Origin: Eubacterium sp. UBA5416
GTDB lineage: Bacteria > Bacillota > Clostridia > Lachnospirales > Lachnospiraceae
Assembly (NCBI GenBank): GCA_002409525.1
Contig: DHNM01000045.1
Location: 18,228 to 45,054, forward strand
DNA length: 26,827 nt
Reading direction: 5' to 3'
The position numbers and the translations under genes were made by a program. This document shows positions 6,843-15,560 of this stretch, piece by piece (the first letter of the stretch is position 1; every line of letters begins with the position of its first letter). The notes under the pieces are model-generated. The model was not told the DNA's origin, searched no databases, and worked only from the letters and a program-made list of their open reading frames with translations.

Positions 6843-6871
6843 TGGACATACTGTCTAGAGAATGCTATAAT
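6843..6871 (+). promoter_or_regulatory. strong sigma-A promoter of pyruvate:ferredoxin oxidoreductase
   Basis: -35 TGGACA (6843-6848), 17-nt spacer, perfect -10 TATAAT (6866-6871). The predicted start is about 6878. Confidence 0.9.
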
Positions 6872-6907
6872 AAAAATACTGTCACAAGACAGTTTCCAAA
6901 TACTGTT
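6848..6907 (+). promoter_or_regulatory. ATACTGTC repeats and start-site hairpin at the nifJ promoter
   Basis: ATACTGTC occurs at 6848-6855 (inside the promoter spacer) and at 6876-6883 (at the start site). ATACTGTT follows at 6900-6907. The second copy is the left arm of a perfect hairpin, ACTGTC (6878-6883) / GACAGT (6888-6893). The arrangement could be regulator binding sites, or a 5'-end stem that protects the mRNA. Confidence 0.45.
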
Positions 6908-6941
6908 AATTAAAATCAATTTTATAAGGAGGATTTCATAT

Positions 6942-9900
6942 ATGGCTAGAAAGATGAAAACCATGGATGGTAATCATGCTGCGGCACACGTCTCATACGC
7001 TTACTCTGACGTAGCGGCAATTTACCCGATTACACCATCGTCCGTTATGGCTGAAGCTACAGATGAATGGGCTACACAGGGTAGAAAGAATATGTTCGGA
7101 CAGGAAGTCCGTGTGACGGAGATGCAGTCTGAAGCAGGCGCTGCAGGTGCGGTACACGGAGCATTATCAGCAGGAGCACTGACAACAACGTATACGGCTT
7201 CTCAGGGACTGCTGCTTATGATCCCGAACCTGTACAAGATAGCCGGTGAGGGACTTCCGGCTGTGCTTGATGTATCGGCACGTGCTGTCGCAAGTCATGC
7301 GTTATCAATTTTCGGTGATCATTCTGATGTTTATGCCTGTCGCCAGACCGGATGTGCAATGCTCTGTGAATCAAGTGTTCAGGAGGTTATGGATCTGACA
7401 CCGGTTGCACACTGCGCAGCTATCAAGGGAAGTGTTCCCTTTATTAATTTCTTTGACGGATTCCGCACATCTCATGAGATCCAGAAGGTCGAGACATGGG
7501 ATCAGGAAGATCTTGCGGATATGGCTGACAAAGATGCCATTAGTAAGTTTCGCCGCAGAGCTTTGAATCCTAATCATCCGGAGCAGCGTGGATCTTCCCA
7601 GAACCCGGATGTATTCTTCCAGGCAAGAGAAGCATGCAACTCTTCTTACGATGCGCTTCCCGAAATCGTACAGGAGTATATGGACAAAGTCAACGAGAAG
7701 ATCGGAACTGACTACAAACTGTTCAATTACTACGGAGCGCCTGATGCTGAACATGTAATTATTGCAATGGGATCTGTATGTGATACAATTGACGAAACGA
7801 TTGATCATCTGATGAAAGCCGGAGAAAAAGTCGGCGTCGTAAAAGTCCGTCTGTACAGACCATTTGTTTCAGAGGCGCTGGTTGATGCGATTCCGGATTC
7901 CGTAAAGCAGATTTCTGTTCTTGACAGAACAAAAGAGCCGGGTTCCATCGGAGAACCGCTGTATCTTGATGTTGTCGCTGCACTGAAAGGAACGAAATTC
8001 GATCAGGTTCCAGTCTTTACAGGGCGTTATGGCTTGGGATCAAAAGATACAACACCTGCACAGATCGTGGCGATTTATGGAAATCATGAGAAGAAGAGAT
8101 TTACAGTCGGCATTAAAGACGACGTGACAAATCTGTCACTTGATGTGAAAGAAGGCCTTGTAACTACACCGGAAGGAACAATCAACTGTAAGTTCTGGGG
8201 ACTCGGTTCCGATGGTACCGTAGGTGCGAACAAGAACTCAATTAAGATTATCGGTGATAATACAGATATGTATGCACAGGCTTATTTTGATTATGATTCA
8301 AAGAAGTCAGGCGGTATTACGATGTCTCATCTGCGTTTCGGGGAAAAGCCGATTAAATCTACCTACCTGATTCACAAAGCAAACTTTGTGGCATGCCATA
8401 ATCCTTCTTATGTTGACAAGTACAGCATGGTTGAGGAACTGGTAGACGGCGGTACATTCCTTTTGAACTGCCCATGGGATGAAAAAGGTCTGGAAGAACA
8501 TCTTCCGGGAACAATGAAGTCTTTCATTGCTAACCATGACATTAAGTTTTATATCATTGATGGTGTTAAGATCGGTATTGAAGTAGGCATGGGCCCGACT
8601 CGTATTAATACGATTCTTCAGTCCGCATTCTTCAAACTGGCTGATATCATTCCTGAAGATAAAGCAATCGAGCTGATGAAAGCAGCTGCAAAGGCTACTT
8701 ACGGACGTAAGGGTGATGATGTTGTTCAGAAGAACTGGGCGGCAATCGACGAAGGAGCAAAACAAGTTGTCGAAGTAAAAGTTCCGGAAAGCTGGAAAGA
8801 TGCTGACAGGGAAGACGGAATCCATATGACACACGCTGAAAAGGGCGGAAAAGACGTTGTTGATTTCGTAAACAATATACAGTCCAAGATCAGCGCTCAG
8901 CAGGGTAACGATCTGCCGGTATCCGCATTCATGGAATATGCAGACGGATCCACACCATCCGGTTCTTCAGCATATGAGAAACGTGGAATTGCTGTCAATA
9001 TTCCCGTATGGCATCCGGAAAACTGTATTCAGTGTAACAGATGCGCATATGTATGCCCGCATGCTGTCATTCGTCCGTTTGCACTGACGGATGAAGAAGT
9101 AGAAGCGGCACCCGAAGGCATGAAGACACTGTCGATGATTGGTAAGAAAGAATACAAATTTGCAATCACAGTATCCGCACTGGATTGTACAGGATGTGGT
9201 TCATGCGCGAACACATGCCCGGGCAAGAAAGGCGTCAAAGCCCTTACAATGGAGAACTTTGAAGAGAATAAAGACTGTGCAAAATATTCTGACTATGCAA
9301 TAGATCTTCCTTTGAAGGATGACGTTCTCGAGAAATTCAAATCAAACACGGTAAAGGGCAGCCAGTTCAGAAAACCGCTGCTTGAGTTCTCCGGAGCCTG
9401 CGCCGGCTGTGGTGAAACACCTTATGCAAGACTGATTACTCAGCTGTTCGGTGACAGGATGTATATTGCCAATGCAACAGGATGTACTTCTATCTGGGGC
9501 AACTCCTCACCGTCAACTCCTTATACAGTAAACCCACAGGGACATGGTCCTGCATGGTCTAACTCTCTGTTCGAAGATAACGCAGAGTTTGGATATGGTA
9601 TGCTGCTTGCTCAGAACGCAATCAGATCCGGTCTGAAAGAAAAGGTTGAATCTGTTATGAATGGTGATCAGGCTTCTGATGACGTGAAAGCCGCATGCAA
9701 AGAATATCTTGATACTTTTACTGTTGGCGCGACAAATGGTGATGCGACAGATAAACTCTTAAAGGCTTTAGACGGCTGTGATTGTGATACCTGTAAAGAC
9801 ATCGTTGATAATAAAGACTTTCTGGCAAAGAAATCCCAGTGGATCTTCGGCGGTGACGGATGGGCTTATGATATCGGATATGGCGGAGTTGATCATGTTC

Positions 9901-10490
9901 TCGCAAGCGGACAGGATATCAACATCATGGTATTCGACACAGAGGTTTATTCTAACACAGGCGGCCAGTCTTCCAAGTCCACACCAACAGGAGCTGTCGC
10001 ACAGTTTGCTGCAGGCGGAAAAGAGACGAAGAAGAAAGATATCGCCGGAATGGCTATGACTTACGGCTATGTATATGTAGCTCATATTGCTATGGGAGCT
10101 GATTTCAATCAGACTGTTAAGGCACTCACAGAAGCAGAAGCTTATCCGGGTCCATCTCTGATCATCGCTTATTCTCCATGTATTAATCATGGTATTAAGA
10201 TGGGAATGGGCAAGTCACAGATGGAAGAAGAGAAAGCCGTTAAGACTGGTTACTGGAATAACTTCCGCTTTAATCCTGCTTTGAAAGAAGAAGGAAAAGC
10301 GGCATTTATCCTGGACAGCAAAGAACCCACAGACAGTTATGAAGACTTCCTTAACGGAGAAGTACGTTACAATTCTCTGAAACGCGCGAATCCTGAAAAG
10401 GCTGAGAGACTCTTTGGTCAGGCTGAGCAGGACGCAAAGGATAGATATGAATATCTTCAGAAACTAGTTACTCTCTACGGAGAAGAATAA
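6942..10490 (+). CDS. nifJ: pyruvate:ferredoxin (flavodoxin) oxidoreductase
   Basis: Oxidises pyruvate with CoA to acetyl-CoA and CO2 and reduces ferredoxin, the central step of anaerobic pyruvate use. 1182 residues, the full length of the single-chain homodimeric enzyme. Domains in order: pyrimidine-binding domain I (from residue 1, YPITPSSVMAE), domain II with the CoA-site region, the domain III gamma-type segment (about 410-640), and a 2x[4Fe-4S] ferredoxin domain with Cys695, 698, 701, 705 and Cys749, 752, 755, 759. The TPP-binding domain begins near CAGCGETPYARL and contains GDGWAYDIGYGGVDH and VYSNTGGQSSKSTPTGA. The proximal cluster cysteines (CAGC and two later ones) are present. AAGGAGG lies upstream of the ATG. 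It is monocistronic by appearance: own promoter, terminator at 10702, and the structured repeat begins at the base after its stop codon. Confidence 0.98.
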   Translation: MARKMKTMDGNHAAAHVSYAYSDVAAIYPITPSSVMAEATDEWATQGRKNMFGQEVRVTEMQSEAGAAGAVHGALSAGALTTTYTASQGLLLMIPNLYKIAGEGLPAVLDVSARAVASHALSIFGDHSDVYACRQTGCAMLCESSVQEVMDLTPVAHCAAIKGSVPFINFFDGFRTSHEIQKVETWDQEDLADMADKDAISKFRRRALNPNHPEQRGSSQNPDVFFQAREACNSSYDALPEIVQEYMDKVNEKIGTDYKLFNYYGAPDAEHVIIAMGSVCDTIDETIDHLMKAGEKVGVVKVRLYRPFVSEALVDAIPDSVKQISVLDRTKEPGSIGEPLYLDVVAALKGTKFDQVPVFTGRYGLGSKDTTPAQIVAIYGNHEKKRFTVGIKDDVTNLSLDVKEGLVTTPEGTINCKFWGLGSDGTVGANKNSIKIIGDNTDMYAQAYFDYDSKKSGGITMSHLRFGEKPIKSTYLIHKANFVACHNPSYVDKYSMVEELVDGGTFLLNCPWDEKGLEEHLPGTMKSFIANHDIKFYIIDGVKIGIEVGMGPTRINTILQSAFFKLADIIPEDKAIELMKAAAKATYGRKGDDVVQKNWAAIDEGAKQVVEVKVPESWKDADREDGIHMTHAEKGGKDVVDFVNNIQSKISAQQGNDLPVSAFMEYADGSTPSGSSAYEKRGIAVNIPVWHPENCIQCNRCAYVCPHAVIRPFALTDEEVEAAPEGMKTLSMIGKKEYKFAITVSALDCTGCGSCANTCPGKKGVKALTMENFEENKDCAKYSDYAIDLPLKDDVLEKFKSNTVKGSQFRKPLLEFSGACAGCGETPYARLITQLFGDRMYIANATGCTSIWGNSSPSTPYTVNPQGHGPAWSNSLFEDNAEFGYGMLLAQNAIRSGLKEKVESVMNGDQASDDVKAACKEYLDTFTVGATNGDATDKLLKALDGCDCDTCKDIVDNKDFLAKKSQWIFGGDGWAYDIGYGGVDHVLASGQDINIMVFDTEVYSNTGGQSSKSTPTGAVAQFAAGGKETKKKDIAGMAMTYGYVYVAHIAMGADFNQTVKALTEAEAYPGPSLIIAYSPCINHGIKMGMGKSQMEEEKAVKTGYWNNFRFNPALKEEGKAAFILDSKEPTDSYEDFLNGEVRYNSLKRANPEKAERLFGQAEQDAKDRYEYLQKLVTLYGEE

Positions 10491-10577
10491 TATGATATCA
10501 GGGTCAAAAGGCCTTGCGTTTCATGCTTGCATGAAAAAGCACGGCTTTGGGACCCGTAAAACATGAGAATGCAGCCC
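10491..10577 (+). repeat. dispersed hairpin element, copy 1 (87-nt shared part)
   Basis: Starts at the first base after the nifJ stop codon. It aligns without gaps to 26741-26827, 77 of 87 bases identical by hand count. It folds as a nested hairpin. Outer stem: GGGTC (10501-10505) / GACCC (10551-10555). Middle: AAGGCC / GGCTT plus TGC / GCA, with a C-T mismatch. Terminal stem: TTTCATG / CATGAAA (10519-10536) with a CTTG tetraloop. No ribosome site or conserved reading frame was seen. Confidence 0.85.
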
Positions 10578-10701
10578 GATTAGGGCGTAATTCGAATGTT
10601 TTAGAATTGTGGGAGCACGTATGTGCGGAACAATTCGTGTATCATAGGGTCAAATTACTTTGATATATATGAGAAAAACTCGAAATGAGTGTTTTCGAAA
10701 T

Positions 10702-10740
10702 GAAAAGATCTGTCATGAATGGCAGATCTTTTCGCTTCTC
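10702..10740 (+). terminator. intrinsic terminator of the nifJ transcript
   Basis: Perfect 11-bp stem GAAAAGATCTG (10702-10712) / CAGATCTTTTC (10723-10733) around a 10-nt loop in which CAT/ATG can also pair. The downstream tract TTTTCGCTTCTCTTTC is pyrimidine-rich rather than pure T. It lies about 210 nt after the nifJ stop, so the hairpin array would be part of the nifJ 3' UTR. Confidence 0.72.
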
Positions 10741-10803
10741 TTTCTTCTCAGGCTGAAACTTTTCTGCCGGGGGGGCTTTGTCATATTTGGTCGAATCTCA
10801 AAG

Positions 10804-10833
10804 GTTTACCATATATTGCTTTTATGGTATACT
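10804..10833 (+). promoter_or_regulatory. promoter with overlapping inverted repeat, upstream of the SseB-domain gene
   Basis: -35 TTTACC (10805-10810), 17-nt spacer, -10 TATACT (10828-10833). Arms 10804-10813 and 10823-10832 form an inverted repeat with 9 of 10 pairs around 9 nt, covering both boxes. The repeat has the size of an operator. This promoter probably serves the run of genes down to dnaJ. Confidence 0.72.
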
Positions 10834-10896
10834 GAAAGAATCGGTTTAGCAGAAAAAAGCATACTTACTTAAAAAAATAGATAAGCGGGGGAAAAT

Positions 10897-11700
10897 ATGG
10901 CCATAGATAATACATTTATGATTAAGAAACTGCAAAGACTAGAAGAGATGTCGGTTGTCTTCTCTCAGTTCACAAGAATGCCTTTTGTTGAGTGTGATCA
11001 TGAAACCTTTGACGATCAAATCCATATATTTTCAGATGAGACAAAGATACAGGAGTTTGCCAAATCTTATCTGAAAGATAAGATCCTTCTTGCAGGTGTG
11101 AAAGTGCCTGAGGGGCAGAAGAAACCTTTTCTGAGCTCTCTCTATTCGATCGGAGTCAATGCAGTCATGTTTCATGATAGAGATTCGGTTACAAGAATTC
11201 AGCTGCGGGACCTTGTTCAGAGACCGGATATAGAGTCATTGTCTAAAGAGAAGATTCCAGTGATCAATCCTTCCCTTCAACTTTCGGCAATTTATTTTAT
11301 ACAGGAACTGAGGCGTCCGATAGAACATGATAAGGTACAGTTACATGACCTGGAAGAAGAAATGATCAGTGATTTTGCAAAGTCAAGGTTTATCATGGGA
11401 TTGGAAGTGTTGAGGGAAGAAGGGGATTCGAAGGATAAGATCCGCATCCCTTATGTTAAGGACAAGGCTGAGAATATATTCCAGCCTATATTCAGTGACT
11501 TTTCGGAATTCCAGAAACATTATAAACAAAAAGCAAAGGAGATGAAGCTTGCGCCTCTGACAATTGCACAGCTGCCTGCATATCTGATCGCCGAATCAAA
11601 AGGCTTTGTGATTAACCCGTCAGGGTTTAATCTTCCTCTCTCGAAAAATCAGATAGAAATGATAATAAATACATTTCAGGACCTTGTCCCGGAGAGCTGA
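10897..11700 (+). CDS. SseB-domain protein of unknown function
   Basis: 267-residue soluble protein with no signal peptide or membrane segment. The C-terminal part (about 183-262) fits the SseB N-terminal domain pattern: IRIPYVKDKAENIFQPIFSD, an aromatic-rich FSEFQKHY, LAPLTIAQLPAYL, and the signature GFVINPSGFNLPL. The N-terminal part (about 28-95) resembles a diverged second copy (MPFVECDHETFDD, IHIFSDETKIQEF, GVNAVMFHD). SseB domains occur widely in bacteria; the founding member is a secretion-linked enhanced-serine-sensitivity protein and the general role is not known. GGGG lies before the ATG. It is the first gene after a clear promoter, with the M16C peptidase starting 34 nt downstream behind AAGGAGG. 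Confidence 0.75.
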   Translation: MAIDNTFMIKKLQRLEEMSVVFSQFTRMPFVECDHETFDDQIHIFSDETKIQEFAKSYLKDKILLAGVKVPEGQKKPFLSSLYSIGVNAVMFHDRDSVTRIQLRDLVQRPDIESLSKEKIPVINPSLQLSAIYFIQELRRPIEHDKVQLHDLEEEMISDFAKSRFIMGLEVLREEGDSKDKIRIPYVKDKAENIFQPIFSDFSEFQKHYKQKAKEMKLAPLTIAQLPAYLIAESKGFVINPSGFNLPLSKNQIEMIINTFQDLVPES

Positions 11701-11734
11701 TACCAGTAAGATCTGAAAAAAAGGAGGTTTCATT

Positions 11735-14638
11735 ATGACCAAAGCATATGAATTGCTGCAGAAAGAAGAAGTAAAAGATATTCATGCCATGGGTTATCTA
11801 TACAGGCATAAAAAAAGTGGCGCCAGGGTTATGCTGCTCTCAAATGACGACGAAAATAAAGTGTTTAATATCGCGTTTCGGACACCGCCGGACAATTCGA
11901 CCGGAGTGGCTCATATTATAGAGCATACGGTACTTTGCGGTTCCAGAAAATTCCCCTTAAAGGATCCTTTTGTAGAACTTGTGAAAGGGAGTCTGAACAC
12001 GTTTTTAAATGCAATGACATATCCGGATAAGACGATGTTCCCGGTGGCAAGCTGTAATGATACGGATTTCCAAAATCTGATGGACGTATATCTTGACGCT
12101 GTTTTTTATCCGAATATATATAAAAATGAAAAGATTTTTAAACAGGAGGGATGGCATTATCATCTGGAAAATGATACAGATCCGATTACTTATAACGGTG
12201 TTGTTTACAACGAGATGAAAGGTGCGTTTTCTTCAGCGGAAGAAGTTCTGGGAAGAAAAATCCTTAATTCACTGTTCCCGGATACTGCATATGGTGTGGA
12301 GTCCGGCGGAGATCCGAAGGTGATCCCGTCTCTTAGTTATGAAGAATTCCTGGATTTTCACAGAAAATATTATCATCCTTCAAACAGCTATATATACCTC
12401 TATGGAAATATGGATATGGAGGAGAAACTTGACTGGCTGGATCGGGAGTATCTGAGCGATTTTGACGCAATTGCAGTTGACTCCGAAATTTCTTACCAGA
12501 AGTCTTTTGACAAAAGAAAAGATGTCTGTGCTACCTATCCGATTCTGGATCAGGAGGATGAAGAGAATAACACCTATCTCTCCGAAAGCATGGTTGTTGG
12601 CGATGAAATGGATCTGAAGCTGAATATCGCTTTTGCTGTATTGGAATATGCACTTTTAGATGCCCCCGGTGCACCCGTGAAACAGGCACTTTTGGATGCA
12701 AATATTGGAAAAGATGTAGATGGCTCATACTCAGATGGAATTTTACAGCCTTATTTTGAGATTACCGCTAAAAATGCGAATGCTTCCGATAAGGAACGAT
12801 TCGTTTCGGTGATTCACGATACCCTGCAGTCTATTGCCGACCATGGAGTTGACAGGAAAGCAGTAAAAGCAGGAATTAATTACCTTGAATTCCGCTTCCG
12901 CGAGGCGGACTATGCTTCATTTCCAAAGGGACTGATGTATGGCATCACAGTCTTTGACAGCTGGCTCTACGATGATACAAAGCCATTTCTGCATCTTGAA
13001 CAGCTGGCGGTTTTTGATGAGCTGAAAAAAGAAATTGACAGTGGCTATTTTGAGAAACTGATCCGTAAGTATCTGTTGTCTAATCCGCATTCCTCGGTTG
13101 TTACCTTAGTGCCCGAGAAGGGTCTGGTGGACGAAGAAGATAAAAAGACTCAGGAGAAGCTTGCGAAGTATAAAGCCGGATTGTCAAATGACGAGATTGC
13201 AAATCTCGTTCGGGAGACAAAGGAATTAAATGAATATCAGGAGAGCGCTGACAGTGAGGAGAGCAAGAAGCTGATTCCTCTTTTAAAGCGGACGGATATT
13301 GACCGGAAATCTGTACAATTATATAATGAGGAACACAGGCAGGGTGATACCACGCTCCTGCACCATAATATATTTACGAATGGGATTACTTACGTGACTC
13401 TTTTGTTCGATACAAAAGATGTACCGGATGAACTGATCTCTTATATGGGAATTCTAAAATCTGTTCTTGGATATGTAAGCACCGAAAACTATAATTATAC
13501 AGAATTGTTTAATGAAATCAATGCAAATACAGGTGGGATATACAGTGGCACGCAGGTCTTTCAGAGACCGGAATTCAACTCAGGCTGTACACGGATGTTT
13601 GGCATTCGAACAAAGTGCCTGGATGATAAGGTTGACTTTGCGTTTGACATGATAAAAGAAATCCTGACGAAATCGAGAATCGATGATGAAAAGAGACTGC
13701 GTGAGATACTGGGAAGCATGAAAGCAAATCTTCAACAGTCAATTCCCGGGGCGGGACATTCCAGTGCGATTTTGAGAAGTAGTTCTTATTTTTCACAGTC
13801 TGCCTATTTTCAGGAACAGGTAGGAGGGATTGCCTTTTACGAACTGGTAAAGAAGCTGGATCAAAACTTTGACGAGATAAAATCAGATCTTGTTAATAAA
13901 CTGCAGACTCTGATGCATTATATTTTCCGCCCTGAGAATCTTTTTGTCAGTGTAACATGTGACGAAAAGGGATACAAAGGAATGGAAGACCGCATTGCCG
14001 CGGTGAAAGAATATCTCTATTGCGATCCGCTTGCAAAAGGGTGTATCCATTATCGCCTCGAGCAGAAGAACGAAGCATTCATGACATCAGGACAAGTTCA
14101 GTATGTCGCAGCCTGTGGTAACTTTAAGGAGGCCGGCTACCAATATACCGGAGCTTTAAGGATCCTCAAGATGATTCTGGATTATGATTATCTGTGGGTA
14201 AATCTGCGTGTAAAAGGCGGCGCTTACGGGTGCATGAGCGGATTTAAGAGAAATGGAGAATCTTACGTTGTCTCTTACCGGGATCCGCATCTTGAGAAAA
14301 CGCTTAAAGTATACCAGAGTATAAAAAAATATGTCGAGAACTTCAAGTGTCAGGAGAGGGATATGACGAAATATATCATAGGAACGATCAGTGCACTTGA
14401 TACACCGATGAATCCGTCGGCGAAAGGTCAGCTGTCATTAAATGCATACTTCAGTGGATTATCAGAAGCTGATTTCCAGAAGGAGCGCGATGAGATTCTG
14501 GATGCTGACTGTGAAGATATCAGAAAACTTTCAGGAATTGTAGATACGGTGATTTCACAGAATAACATCTGCGTAGTCGGAACATCTGCCAAGATAGAAA
14601 AAGATAAAGAATATTTTAAAGAGGTAAAGAAATTTTGA
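11735..14638 (+). CDS. M16C-family zinc metallopeptidase, presequence-peptidase type
   Basis: Large 967-residue peptidase related to PreP/Cym1, which degrade short unstructured peptides inside a closed two-half chamber. The inverted zinc motif HxxEH is His60-Ile-Ile-Glu63-His64, and Glu160 in VYNEMKGAFSS is the likely third ligand. The 100-residue spacing matches the family. The sequence context SGVAHIIEHTVLCGS and FVELVKGSLNTFLNAMTYPDKT is hallmark. The second catalytically inert half includes the Arg/Tyr segment VKGGAYGCMSGF near residue 825. The helical M16C-associated linker lies around 450-520. No signal peptide is visible, so it is cytoplasmic, most likely in peptide turnover. It overlaps era by 4 nt. 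Confidence 0.94.
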   Translation: MTKAYELLQKEEVKDIHAMGYLYRHKKSGARVMLLSNDDENKVFNIAFRTPPDNSTGVAHIIEHTVLCGSRKFPLKDPFVELVKGSLNTFLNAMTYPDKTMFPVASCNDTDFQNLMDVYLDAVFYPNIYKNEKIFKQEGWHYHLENDTDPITYNGVVYNEMKGAFSSAEEVLGRKILNSLFPDTAYGVESGGDPKVIPSLSYEEFLDFHRKYYHPSNSYIYLYGNMDMEEKLDWLDREYLSDFDAIAVDSEISYQKSFDKRKDVCATYPILDQEDEENNTYLSESMVVGDEMDLKLNIAFAVLEYALLDAPGAPVKQALLDANIGKDVDGSYSDGILQPYFEITAKNANASDKERFVSVIHDTLQSIADHGVDRKAVKAGINYLEFRFREADYASFPKGLMYGITVFDSWLYDDTKPFLHLEQLAVFDELKKEIDSGYFEKLIRKYLLSNPHSSVVTLVPEKGLVDEEDKKTQEKLAKYKAGLSNDEIANLVRETKELNEYQESADSEESKKLIPLLKRTDIDRKSVQLYNEEHRQGDTTLLHHNIFTNGITYVTLLFDTKDVPDELISYMGILKSVLGYVSTENYNYTELFNEINANTGGIYSGTQVFQRPEFNSGCTRMFGIRTKCLDDKVDFAFDMIKEILTKSRIDDEKRLREILGSMKANLQQSIPGAGHSSAILRSSSYFSQSAYFQEQVGGIAFYELVKKLDQNFDEIKSDLVNKLQTLMHYIFRPENLFVSVTCDEKGYKGMEDRIAAVKEYLYCDPLAKGCIHYRLEQKNEAFMTSGQVQYVAACGNFKEAGYQYTGALRILKMILDYDYLWVNLRVKGGAYGCMSGFKRNGESYVVSYRDPHLEKTLKVYQSIKKYVENFKCQERDMTKYIIGTISALDTPMNPSAKGQLSLNAYFSGLSEADFQKERDEILDADCEDIRKLSGIVDTVISQNNICVVGTSAKIEKDKEYFKEVKKF

Positions 14639-15540
14639 GTGAAAAAGACAAGTCGGGGTTTGTGGCGATTATAGGGAGACCAAATGTAGGAAAATCAACG
14701 CTAATGAATCATTTGATCGGGCAGAAGATTGCAATCACTTCAAAAAAACCACAGACCACCAGAAATCAGATACGGACAGTCTATACCTGTGAACGTGGAC
14801 AGATTGTGTTTTTGGATACTCCCGGAATTCATAAGGCAAAGAATAAGCTTGGAGAGTATATGGTAAATGTGGCAGAACACACACTTTCCGAGGTGGATCT
14901 GATTTTATGGCTTGTGGAACCTTCAACATTCATAGGTGCGGGAGAACGTCATATCGCAGAAGAGCTAAAGGAGAATAAGATTCCGGTCATTTTGGTTATC
15001 AATAAGGTGGATATGGTAAAGAAGGAAGAGGTTTTGACCTTTATCGATGCATACCGGAAGATCTACGATTTTGATGAAATTATTCCGGCATCTGCTTTAA
15101 GAGGAGAGAATACAGATGTAATCATCGACTCTATCTTCAGGTATCTGCCATATGGACCGAGATTTTATGATGAGGATACCGTTACGGATCAGCCGATGCG
15201 TCAGATTGTAGCTGAAACAATCAGAGAGAAGGCATTGCATGTGTTGGACGAAGAGGTTCCCCACGGCATTGCTGTTTCCATCGAGAGCATGAAGGAACGG
15301 CCAAACGGCAGGATCACGGATATTGATGCGACGATAGTCTGTGAAAAGGATTCTCATAAGGGCATCATCATAGGAAAAAAGGGATCCATGCTGAAAAAGA
15401 TCGGCACAAATGCCCGCTTTGAGATCGAACAACTGCTGAACGAAAAAGTGAACCTGAAGTTGTGGGTAAAGGTGAAGAAAGACTGGAGAGACAGTGATTT
15501 CCTCATGAAAAATTATGGATATGATAAAAAGGAAATCTGA
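14635..15540 (+). CDS. era: GTPase Era, TTG start
   Basis: Essential GTPase that binds the 3' end of 16S rRNA during 30S maturation. 301 residues, normal length. G domain: G1 GRPNVGKST (14-22), G2 region TTRNQIRTV, G3 DTPG, G4 NKVD, G5 SALRGEN. The C-terminal KH domain carries GIIIGKKGSMLKKIG (about residues 242-256), and the family end LWVKVKKDWRD is intact. The TTG at 14635 overlaps the M16C stop codon (TTGA). GAGGT at 14621-14625 is 9 nt upstream, and no ATG alternative precedes the G1 motif. Translational coupling to the peptidase is likely. recO follows after 20 nt, the common era-recO order. Confidence 0.97.
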   Translation: MSEKDKSGFVAIIGRPNVGKSTLMNHLIGQKIAITSKKPQTTRNQIRTVYTCERGQIVFLDTPGIHKAKNKLGEYMVNVAEHTLSEVDLILWLVEPSTFIGAGERHIAEELKENKIPVILVINKVDMVKKEEVLTFIDAYRKIYDFDEIIPASALRGENTDVIIDSIFRYLPYGPRFYDEDTVTDQPMRQIVAETIREKALHVLDEEVPHGIAVSIESMKERPNGRITDIDATIVCEKDSHKGIIIGKKGSMLKKIGTNARFEIEQLLNEKVNLKLWVKVKKDWRDSDFLMKNYGYDKKEI

Positions 15541-15560
15541 CGGATTCCTGGTGATGAAAT

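Larger units (their letters stand above)
10491..10896 (+). other. 406-nt intergenic region packed with consecutive hairpins
   Basis: After hairpin 1 (the repeat) come hairpin 2 (10557-10603), hairpin 3 (10604-10636) and a weak hairpin 4 (10643-10672). Hairpin 2: TAAAACAT/ATGTTTTA, GAAT/ATTC, GCCC/GGGC. Hairpin 3: GAATTGT/ACAATTC, GCAC/GTGC. Hairpin 4: TCATA/TATGA, TCAAA/TTTGA. A small AAAACTC stem (10675-10695), a strong terminator (10702-10733) and the promoter of the next operon (10805-10833) follow. Hairpins 1-3 are contiguous with almost no unpaired bases between them. No credible gene is present. Confidence 0.8.

Noticed and set aside
8307..8834. 175-codon minus-strand ORF inside nifJ
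   Set aside because: Antisense to well-conserved PFOR coding sequence, with no promoter or ribosome site and no recognisable domain.
10660..10872. 70-codon + strand ORF between nifJ and the SseB-domain gene
   Set aside because: It runs through the terminator stem (10702-10733) and the next promoter, has no ribosome binding site, and its translation looks like random hydrophobic and Cys/Arg residues.
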